11,315 nt of DNA from Kiritimatiellia bacterium (GTDB lineage Bacteria; Verrucomicrobiota; Kiritimatiellia; RFP12; UBA1067), in assembly GCA_024405255.1 (NCBI GenBank), contig JAKSOY010000142.1, positions 1 through 11,315 of the forward strand. Reading direction: 5' to 3'. Made by a program: the position numbers and the translations under genes. Under the pieces are notes generated by a model. That model saw nothing but the letters and a program-made list of their open reading frames with translations. It did no database searches and was not told where the DNA came from. Positions 1-6,068 of this stretch are shown in pieces (within the stretch, counting starts at the first letter, position 1; each line of letters starts with the position of its first letter).

Positions 1-294
1 GGCCAGGTCAAGGCCAACGAGACGGCGATCGGCAACATCCCGTTTGCGAAGGACATCGACCTCGCCAACAACGACGAGACGGCGAAGTTCCACGTCGTCA
101 AGGCCGACCTCGAGGAAATCCTGAAGGTCGACGTCGAAGGCTGGAAGAAGGAAATCGCGACGGTCGGCGCTTCGTACGACGAGTACGATGCGAAGGCTTC
201 GAAGGATACGACGGTGAAGTCCACGACGGCCGCGCGCGTGCCGAAGGCTCTCCGCCAGATCCTCGCGACGGTCACGGAAGCGCTGAACAAGTAA
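1..294 (+). CDS. pckG: Phosphoenolpyruvate carboxykinase (GTP), C-terminal fragment
   Basis: The first 97 codons are open in frame 1 and end at TAA 292-294; the gene begins before the window. The product would convert oxaloacetate and GTP to phosphoenolpyruvate, CO2 and GDP in the cytoplasm (gluconeogenesis or anaplerosis). The assignment rests on the pattern of the last ~90 residues of GTP-type PEPCK: ETAIGNIP near residues 7-14 (family: ETPIG-x-xP), then a DLEEILKVDVEGWKKE stretch around residues 36-51 (family: 'L..vD.e.W..E'), and a final PKALRQIL helix. The catalytic core is outside the window. Between the W-x-x-E segment and the final helix there is a Lys/Thr/Ala-rich stretch that looks longer than in family members I remember. 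No functional link to the downstream genes is implied, because a strong terminator follows. Confidence 0.75.
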   Translation, partial: GQVKANETAIGNIPFAKDIDLANNDETAKFHVVKADLEEILKVDVEGWKKEIATVGASYDEYDAKASKDTTVKSTTAARVPKALRQILATVTEALNK

Positions 295-314
295 GTTCAC
301 TTCTCGTGAGTCTC

Positions 315-350
315 AAAAAGACGGCTGCGCTTTGGCGCGGCCGTCTTTTT
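315..350 (+). terminator. Intrinsic (rho-independent) terminator after pckG
   Basis: The left arm 315-330 pairs with the right arm 335-350 around a TTTG loop (331-334). Eleven outer pairs are perfect (AAAAAGACGGC with GCCGTCTTTTT) and the inner five include one T-G wobble, giving a 16-bp stem. It begins 20 nt after the pckG stop, and a T-rich tract runs on to about 355. The A-tract on the left arm means it could also stop transcription coming from the right, although no minus-strand gene is seen here. Confidence 0.93.
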
Positions 351-352
351 TA

Positions 353-381
353 TTTACAAACGGCGGGGAATTGGCTACAAT
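353..381 (+). promoter_or_regulatory. Sigma70-like promoter, possibly giving a leaderless mRNA
   Basis: A -35-like TTTACA (353-358) and a -10-like TACAAT (376-381) are separated by exactly 17 bp, just past the terminator. The usual start point 6-8 nt after the -10 box falls at about 387-389, which is the ATG of the next gene (389-391). No purine-rich ribosome-binding site lies at normal spacing before that ATG. Confidence 0.6.
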
Positions 382-388
382 AACGTCT

Positions 389-2722
389 ATGAAAATACGA
401 ATGGTAGTTGCGTGGGTGTTCCTTGTACTGGCGACAGGACTGTCGGCAGCGGAAAAGCTTGATGACTATGGCCTGCCGGAAGGTGCCGTAGTGGCGACGC
501 CTGTGGGTTATGAGAAACGCGTCAAACTGGATACGGGCGAAACCGTTCGCATGTATCCCGACCGTCTGGACCATGACTCTCTGACGAATTGCCACGCCGT
601 CCTGTTCAGCATCTTGAGTCCGGATGCCGTTCGCGGCAAGTATTTCCTGTACAATGACAGTGGGTGCGGATGTTACATGTGTCATCCCTTGGATGTGATG
701 ACGAACCTGTTTGTCATCGGAAGACACTACACGTTTACGTCCCACTATCTGGTCACCAACATTGTTGCGGCAGCCTTTGACTTGGGGCGCCCCGGCGAGC
801 CTTATATGAATCGTTGTTGGGGCGACCAACTCTATTGCAGTACACGTGAAACGGAGGCACGCCTACGGGAAACGGAAGCCCGTGCCGTGTCGTATTCAAA
901 CCAGTTGCATCGTCTCAAGGCGGAACTCGAGAAGTATCCGAAACTCAAGTCGGACGAGGAAAATGGGGACTGGAAAAAACTTCGTTCCTACAATCTGCAT
1001 CGGCGGAATCTGCTGGGGCGAATCCGTTCCCTTCAGAACTGCCTGTCAAACAACATTCCATTTGTGGTCGAATATATCCATCGACGGCGCGACTGGCTAC
1101 GTGCCCATGGCGGGGCCATCACCAATCGGGTCGAACCGGATCGACTGTGCTGGAACGATCGTATTCGAACCTTGGCCAATTGTCGATTGCCGGCGTTGTC
1201 GTATCACGGGGCGACGCTGGACGAGATTCTCGCCGACCTTCGGCAACGGGCGATGGCGAAGGGGGTCGATGAATTTGCTCTCATCTATGTTTCGAGTCTG
1301 GACATCCGTGGTTGTCCGAGCAGCGTCAATTGGACCCGGAAATACGATGTGGAATTTCCTTCGGGGTCGTATCAAGACATGCTGCTGAAGGTTGGCGAAC
1401 TACCCGATGTCTCCATGAGGGTGAATCGCAAATACGATTCCTGGAGCGTGGCCTATTCTGTCCCGGGCGATTCGCCATTTGCCGATTGGAGTACGAGCGT
1501 GTATGCAACGAATTGTCCGCCGGTAGAACTCAAGGACGTGACCGTTGCCGAGGCGATGGCACCGATTGAAAAGGTGATGGAGGAAAGGAATGAGCGTATT
1601 CGTTTCGATTCTCGTCTGAAATCCAAGGTTCGACGGTCGTTCTCGTTCAAAGGCAAGACGGTGCGTACGGCCCTTGCCGAGATTGAAAAGGCTTTTGGCC
1701 TTGCCTGGGATCGCGAGGGAGCGCACTTGTTCGACCCGCAGGATGTCCCCGTTCTGGATCCTGAAATCCGGCTTGTGAAGACCGAACGGTCGGTGTGGAC
1801 CTCCGAGCGGGCGATTCGTCGATCGCTTCCGCTGTCTGTCGACCAGGTAGGGATGCTGAATGTGATGATGGGCCGTACCGTCGCCGCTACCCGGGATTTC
1901 GTCTGTTGCGAGTATTATCTCCTGGATGGCGATTCTCCTGAGAAATGGCAGTCATATGGTCTTATCGTAGATGATGCGTTGGGCGAGGTCCAGGGGTTCG
2001 ATTTGGGGAGTCGTCCCGGGCGCTCGAGGTTGACCGATTCGCGGCAGCGGCATTATGTTCGCCTGCTGAAGAACGAGGATGATCGCCGTAAACTCTACTC
2101 CTTCTTGAAAGTGGAATTGCAGAAATGGTGGGAGTCGACCCAAACCCGGATCGAACTCGAAACCCAGGTCAAGACCATCAAACATCTGCACGAGGTCATA
2201 CTCCCGGAGTTTGTCCTTGCACCCACGAACACGATTGAGGACGTTGTCCAGGTGGCTCAGCGCGCGATGGAGAAGGACAACGAAAAGAACGGCGCCCATG
2301 TGAAAATCATCTGGAATGTCAATAAGCCTCGTAATTGGGAAGACTCGGTGCAGAATGGGGATTGCCGGGCAAGTGAAATTTCCGTTTACGATGCGGTGAA
2401 GCTGGCGTGCAAGGTGAGGGGATATCGGTTCGAGGTGAAGGGGGCCACTGTCGTCATTACGCCCAAGAGGGTCATTGTTGAGGACTACGGGATGCGCACC
2501 TATATGTTGCAGCCTAAAGAGCCGCATCGGGATTGGAACAAGTACCTTCGTGACTGCGGGGTCAAGCTGCCGCCCGATTCGAACATCACCTATGAGGAAA
2601 AGAAAGTCGGGGTGCTGCGTGTGGTCTCGACCCAGGAAGGATTTGTCCAATTCGAAAAAGTCCTGGACGAATTGATTCAGGCTTCCGAAGTCCAGATGCT
2701 GGACGACGGGGGCGATTGGTAG
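389..2722 (+). CDS. Exported protein with two STN/secretin-N-like modules, function unknown
   Basis: This 777-residue protein belongs to no family I can name. The ATG at 389 is preferred over the upstream TTG at 332, because 332 lies in the terminator and only 389 places a signal peptide at the N-terminus (hydrophobic residues 5-18, cleavage near residues 20-21, ...GLSAA). A Cys-rich patch at 93-99 contains C95-Y-M-C98-H99, formally a CxxCH c-haem motif; it is single and unsupported. Residues ~151-190 are charged and coiled-coil-like. Residues ~384-450 and ~608-692 each show the STN/secretin-N pattern: a 'V-tv-x-A' opening, a helix, 'F..kg.t...AL..i...fgL.w', then a closing beta strand (second copy ends VVITPK, ~688-693). 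The tail (~702-765) resembles the N-domain repeat of PVC secretin-like proteins (GVKLPPDSNITYE, then a strand and 'F.kvLDELI'). No secretin channel or TonB-receptor barrel follows, so it may be a periplasmic scaffold or assembly factor; that is inference. Its composition is less GC-rich than the downstream operon. Confidence 0.75.
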   Translation: MKIRMVVAWVFLVLATGLSAAEKLDDYGLPEGAVVATPVGYEKRVKLDTGETVRMYPDRLDHDSLTNCHAVLFSILSPDAVRGKYFLYNDSGCGCYMCHPLDVMTNLFVIGRHYTFTSHYLVTNIVAAAFDLGRPGEPYMNRCWGDQLYCSTRETEARLRETEARAVSYSNQLHRLKAELEKYPKLKSDEENGDWKKLRSYNLHRRNLLGRIRSLQNCLSNNIPFVVEYIHRRRDWLRAHGGAITNRVEPDRLCWNDRIRTLANCRLPALSYHGATLDEILADLRQRAMAKGVDEFALIYVSSLDIRGCPSSVNWTRKYDVEFPSGSYQDMLLKVGELPDVSMRVNRKYDSWSVAYSVPGDSPFADWSTSVYATNCPPVELKDVTVAEAMAPIEKVMEERNERIRFDSRLKSKVRRSFSFKGKTVRTALAEIEKAFGLAWDREGAHLFDPQDVPVLDPEIRLVKTERSVWTSERAIRRSLPLSVDQVGMLNVMMGRTVAATRDFVCCEYYLLDGDSPEKWQSYGLIVDDALGEVQGFDLGSRPGRSRLTDSRQRHYVRLLKNEDDRRKLYSFLKVELQKWWESTQTRIELETQVKTIKHLHEVILPEFVLAPTNTIEDVVQVAQRAMEKDNEKNGAHVKIIWNVNKPRNWEDSVQNGDCRASEISVYDAVKLACKVRGYRFEVKGATVVITPKRVIVEDYGMRTYMLQPKEPHRDWNKYLRDCGVKLPPDSNITYEEKKVGVLRVVSTQEGFVQFEKVLDELIQASEVQMLDDGGDW

Positions 2723-2723
2723 T

Positions 2724-2752
2724 TTGACGGTGGGGGCCGAGTTTGATAGAAT
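2724..2752 (+). promoter_or_regulatory. Sigma70-like promoter of the glycosidase/HzsA-like operon
   Basis: TTGACG (2724-2729) and TAGAAT (2747-2752) are separated by 17 bp, each differing from the consensus hexamer at one position. The -35 begins two bases after the stop of the preceding gene (TAG 2720-2722). The predicted transcription start is about 2758-2760, leaving a leader of about 20 nt with a ribosome-binding site. No terminator hairpin is visible between the two genes, so read-through from upstream is also possible. Confidence 0.75.
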
Positions 2753-2769
2753 GGTTCCATTCCATGGAA
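2750..2769. promoter_or_regulatory. Overlapping inverted repeats at the operon start site (candidate operator)
   Basis: AATGG (2750-2754) and CCATT (2757-2761) form an inverted repeat around TT, touching the -10 box. It runs into the perfect 10-bp palindrome TTCCATGGAA (2760-2769), which covers the predicted transcription start. TTCCA also occurs twice in tandem (2755-2764). The position suits a repressor site, but no cognate regulator lies in the window and the repeats are short enough to be chance. Confidence 0.35.
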
Positions 2770-2773
2770 AGGA
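2768..2773 (+). promoter_or_regulatory. Ribosome-binding site of the GH38-like gene
   Basis: AAAGGA lies 4 nt before ATG 2778 and 7 nt before ATG 2781. It supports a start at one of these two adjacent ATGs rather than at the in-frame TTG at 2724, which lies within the promoter -35 box. Confidence 0.65.
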
Positions 2774-2777
2774 AAAG

Positions 2778-5700
2778 ATGATGAACAAAATCTGTTTGGT
2801 GGGAATGCTCGCATTGGCGCTCTCGGCGAACGCGGGCGAAGCTTTTCGTTTTTATCGGTTCAAGGTTGACCGCACGCAAGGTGGGGCGGTGCAGATCAAC
2901 GACGTGAAATTCTTCCAGGGTGCGCGGGAGATCACGAAGGCATTTACGAAGGTGGCCTGGGATACGACCACGAAGGCGCCGAACGGATTTGTCGTGCGTC
3001 CGACCTACGAACCGACGGCGGCCTTGGACGGCGATCCCAAGACGAAGTGGTACGACGACCGCGCGAGGAACGCAAAGACCGTCGGTGCCGCCTGGTTTAT
3101 GCTGGAGGCGCCGCAACCCGTCGAGGTCACGCGCTATGAATGGTCGACGGGCTGGGACACGGAGACATACCCCGACCGCAATCCCGAAGCATGGCGGCTG
3201 CAGGCTTCGTCCGACGGCGTGAACTGGCGCGATCTCGATGTGGTGGACAACGCCTTCCCGATCACCCGGAACAGCACGCGTGCCTATGTGTGGGAAAAGG
3301 GCAAGGCGCGCACGATTACGAAGGCCTACTCGCTGGTGACGCGTGACGGACGTCGTCTCGTGAGCTCCGATGTGGGCGGTGAACCGTTCTATCAGCTGGT
3401 ACCGCTGGCTGAGCTGCCGGCGAATCTTCCGCCGGTGCGCGAATGGAAGATCTATTGTCTGACGGCCTCGCACACGGATATCGGACTCCACCACCCGCAG
3501 TATGTGCAGCGGCATGGTTCGGTCGTCCGCACGGATGCCGCGCGCAAGCTTGTGGCGGAGGATCCCTACGATGCCGATCCGGCGGCCTATCGCTATACGC
3601 TGGAAGGTTACTGGTTCTTCCACAACTACCCGCACGAGAAGGGCGTGGCAGAGACCCGTTCCCTCGTGGCGAATGAAATGATGCGTGACCGCCTCGGCGT
3701 GTCCGCCCTCTGCGCGGGCAACATCCTGCAGGCCTACGGGTTCGAACAGATGTGCCGCAGCGCCTATACGCGCAAGTATTTCGAAGAACGCTGGGGCCTT
3801 GCGCCCAAGACGATGATCATGGCGGACAATCCGGGCCTCTCGTGGAGCATCGTCCAGCCCTATCGCGAAGCGGGCATCGAGAATCTCGTCTTCCTGCCGA
3901 ACCAATGGAATCCGCTGCCGTCGACCTGCATTCCCTACGACCGGACCAAGCGCGGACACGTCCACAATCCCGACGCCCAGGGCGGTGGCGCCCGAGTCGA
4001 CGTGCGGTGGGATTCGCCGTTGCCGATGCTGTTCTGGTGGGAGGCGGCCGATCGCGACTCGAAACTGCTCGTCCTCGCGGGCAACCACTACACCATCACG
4101 GCCGGCGACTTCGGCATTCCGTCCTTCTGCGGGATGGAAAGCCTGATGCCGGCGCAACTCGCCAAACTGGAAAAGCGCTATCCGATCGACGTGTGGCTCA
4201 CCTCCTTCTACTGCGACGATGAATGGCCCAATCCGCGCGTCAGCAAACTCTTCCGCCAATGGAACGCGAAGTGGCGCTGGCCCGAGATGCACACGGTGGC
4301 GAATCCGGACACGGCCTTCGCCGCGCTGCGCCAGTCGAAGGGCGTGGAACAGCTGCAGACGCTGCGCGGTGAAATGACGAGCGGCTGGGTGCAGTTCCTC
4401 CACTCGATGCCGGAATGCCTTGCCCGCAAGCTCGCGGCCGATCGCGGACTCGCCGCGACCGAGGCGGAGCGGTGTGTGGCGGCGACGAAGGGCGCTTCCT
4501 ATCCGGCGGAGGACTTCCGTCGCGCCTGGTGGGGCCTCGTGATGAACGACGAACACAGCTATGCGACGCCGGCCGGCTATCAGGGACGGCGCGTGTTCGA
4601 AACCTGCATGCAGCATTTCGAATGGGTCGAGAAGGCGGAGCAAACCGTTGCGCGGTTTGCGAATGTAAAATGTGAAACTGAAAACATGCCGAATGTAAAA
4701 TGTAAAGTGGAAAATGGAAAATGCGAGGAGAACCGCTGGTATCGTGTGACCCAGAAGAACGGCGTGGTCACTTCGCTCTACGACAAGGAGCTGGGACGCG
4801 AACTGCTGAACGGCGCGGTGGAATTCCGCTATACGAGCGACAACCACAAGACGTATGCCGCCGATCCGGCGAAGGCGCTCGACGCGGAAATCATCCGTAC
4901 GGTGCGGCTCGACCCGAACGCGAAGCGCGTGTGGGTGGAACTCGAGATCAAGCACGCGCGCAAGCTGCGGTGCAAGAGCAATGAACGCTATCAGCGCTAC
5001 GGCTATATGGCCTTCCCGTTCGACGTGCCGGAGGGGACCTTCTACGCGCAGCTGAACGGTCCGGTGATGCGTCCCTACCTCGACCTCACGGGACACAGCA
5101 CCGACTCCTACGTGGGGGCGCGCGAATGGGTGGGCGTCGAGAATCGGGACTTCGGTATCGCCGTGGTGCAGCTGGATTCGTCCCTGTGCGAATTCGGCGA
5201 AATCCATCCGGACAAGACCTGCTACACGGGTCGGGCGCCGAAGGGCAAGAGCGCGATCTATCCGTGCCTCTTCAACGATTGGCTGGTGGAACACAAGCCC
5301 GATGGCGACAGCTTCAACTTCCGCTTCCGCTATGCGATCACGAGCTACAAGGGTTCGTGGCAGGCGAACCATGTGCCCGCATTCGCGGCGCGGACGGTCA
5401 ATCCGCGGTTGGCGTCCGTGTCCGATCAGTACGTGAAGACGGATGTGCCGGGCGTCATCCTCTGCGGACTCAAGGCCGCCGAAGACGGTACTGGCTTCAT
5501 CGCGCGCTTCCGCGAAACGGAAGGCCGCACCGTGACGGCGAAGGTGCAGCAGCAGCTTGTGCCGGGTGCGAAGGTCGCGCGCTGCACGGTGCTGGAGAAA
5601 CCCTGGAAGGGGAAGACGGACGTGCTGGAACTCAAACCCTACCAATATGCGACCGTGCGCATTTCGAACGGCAAGAAGATCGCATTCGCGAAACCGATGG

Positions 5701-6068
5701 AAGACGGGTTCAAGTATACGGGACTCATCACGACGCCGCATGCGACGCACGGCGAACGGCTGGGACAGCTCTATCTCGAATGGGGACTCGATCCGTCGCC
5801 CGACTTCAAGCACTGGGAACTCTACCGCAGTGAAACACCGGACTTCCCGCGCGATGCGGCGCATCTCGTGCGCACGGTGACCCCCGAAGTCCACAAGGGC
5901 CTCGCGTTTGCGGTGAACCGCGTGGACGAACGCAATCTCAAAACCCATACGCGCTACTACTATGCCATCCGGTCCGTCCACAAAGACGGATCGAAGGGCC
6001 CGTTCTACACCTTCAGCGGCCTCACCCGCGACACCCCCGAGGGCGTCATCACGAAGGAAAAGCAATGA
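2778..6068 (+). CDS. F5/8C + GH38-like glycoside hydrolase (alpha-mannosidase fold), secreted
   Basis: This 1096-residue exported protein is a probable zinc-dependent glycosidase of the GH38 (alpha-mannosidase) superfamily; its substrate is unknown. Start ATG 2778 (or 2781) gives a signal peptide cut after A17-N-A19. Residues ~23-172 form an F5/8 type C (discoidin/CBM32-like) glycan-binding domain, with ALDGDPKTKWYDD and WRLQASSDGVNWRDL typical. Residues ~225-490 are the catalytic domain: SH232-T-D234-IG matches the SHND zinc-binding motif, D350 in MADNPGLSWS matches the nucleophile/zinc-ligand position (family 'iDpFGhS'), and H593 in NDEHSYATP matches the late zinc His. A helical middle domain reaches ~625. 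An odd low-complexity linker, 629-651, comes from a heptanucleotide repeat. A large beta-sandwich region follows, and a FnIII-like C-terminus (~975-1096, WELYRSETPDF). It is the first gene of the operon and its stop overlaps the next start (ATGA). No TTA, CTA or TCA codons occur in it, which explains a long mirror ORF on the minus strand. A DUF5054-type GH38 relative is the likely alternative label. Confidence 0.8.
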   Translation: MMNKICLVGMLALALSANAGEAFRFYRFKVDRTQGGAVQINDVKFFQGAREITKAFTKVAWDTTTKAPNGFVVRPTYEPTAALDGDPKTKWYDDRARNAKTVGAAWFMLEAPQPVEVTRYEWSTGWDTETYPDRNPEAWRLQASSDGVNWRDLDVVDNAFPITRNSTRAYVWEKGKARTITKAYSLVTRDGRRLVSSDVGGEPFYQLVPLAELPANLPPVREWKIYCLTASHTDIGLHHPQYVQRHGSVVRTDAARKLVAEDPYDADPAAYRYTLEGYWFFHNYPHEKGVAETRSLVANEMMRDRLGVSALCAGNILQAYGFEQMCRSAYTRKYFEERWGLAPKTMIMADNPGLSWSIVQPYREAGIENLVFLPNQWNPLPSTCIPYDRTKRGHVHNPDAQGGGARVDVRWDSPLPMLFWWEAADRDSKLLVLAGNHYTITAGDFGIPSFCGMESLMPAQLAKLEKRYPIDVWLTSFYCDDEWPNPRVSKLFRQWNAKWRWPEMHTVANPDTAFAALRQSKGVEQLQTLRGEMTSGWVQFLHSMPECLARKLAADRGLAATEAERCVAATKGASYPAEDFRRAWWGLVMNDEHSYATPAGYQGRRVFETCMQHFEWVEKAEQTVARFANVKCETENMPNVKCKVENGKCEENRWYRVTQKNGVVTSLYDKELGRELLNGAVEFRYTSDNHKTYAADPAKALDAEIIRTVRLDPNAKRVWVELEIKHARKLRCKSNERYQRYGYMAFPFDVPEGTFYAQLNGPVMRPYLDLTGHSTDSYVGAREWVGVENRDFGIAVVQLDSSLCEFGEIHPDKTCYTGRAPKGKSAIYPCLFNDWLVEHKPDGDSFNFRFRYAITSYKGSWQANHVPAFAARTVNPRLASVSDQYVKTDVPGVILCGLKAAEDGTGFIARFRETEGRTVTAKVQQQLVPGAKVARCTVLEKPWKGKTDVLELKPYQYATVRISNGKKIAFAKPMEDGFKYTGLITTPHATHGERLGQLYLEWGLDPSPDFKHWELYRSETPDFPRDAAHLVRTVTPEVHKGLAFAVNRVDERNLKTHTRYYYAIRSVHKDGSKGPFYTFSGLTRDTPEGVITKEKQ
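4663..4727 (+). repeat. Imperfect heptanucleotide (RTGKAAA-type) tandem repeat inside the GH38-like gene
   Basis: The AT-rich tract can be read as 7-mers: ATGTAAA (4663), ATGTGAA (4670), ACTGAAA (4677), a diverged ACATGCC plus two bases, then ATGTAAA (4693), ATGTAAA (4700), GTGGAAA (4707), ATGGAAA (4714), ATGCGAG (4721). GAATGTAAAATGT occurs twice, 30 bp apart (4661 and 4691). The reading frame stays open and encodes a polar NVKCETE / NVKCKVE linker with three extra cysteines. Composition differs sharply from the surrounding GC-rich gene. Confidence 0.85.
6054..6058 (+). promoter_or_regulatory. Ribosome-binding site of the HzsA-like gene
   Basis: AAGGA ends 6 nt before ATG 6065 and lies inside the last codons of the preceding gene. 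Together with the ATGA overlap it supports translational coupling and fixes the start at 6065. Confidence 0.65.

Noticed and set aside
332..388. N-terminal extension of the STN-like protein from TTG 332
   Set aside because: It starts in the loop of the terminator and upstream of the promoter; ATG 389 gives a proper signal peptide.
2724..2777. N-terminal extension of the GH38-like protein from TTG 2724
   Set aside because: It coincides with the -35 box and lies upstream of the predicted transcript start; ATG 2778/2781 has a ribosome-binding site and signal peptide.
4663..4727. CRISPR array or transposon end
   Set aside because: The units are 7 nt with no spacers, and no terminal inverted repeats, target duplication or transposase is visible.
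2586..6065. An 1159-codon open frame on the minus strand opposite the GH38-like gene
   Set aside because: It is codon-aligned with the sense gene; minus stops would need TTA, CTA or TCA codons, which the GC-rich sense gene avoids. The translation is Arg/His/Val-rich without domain patterns.
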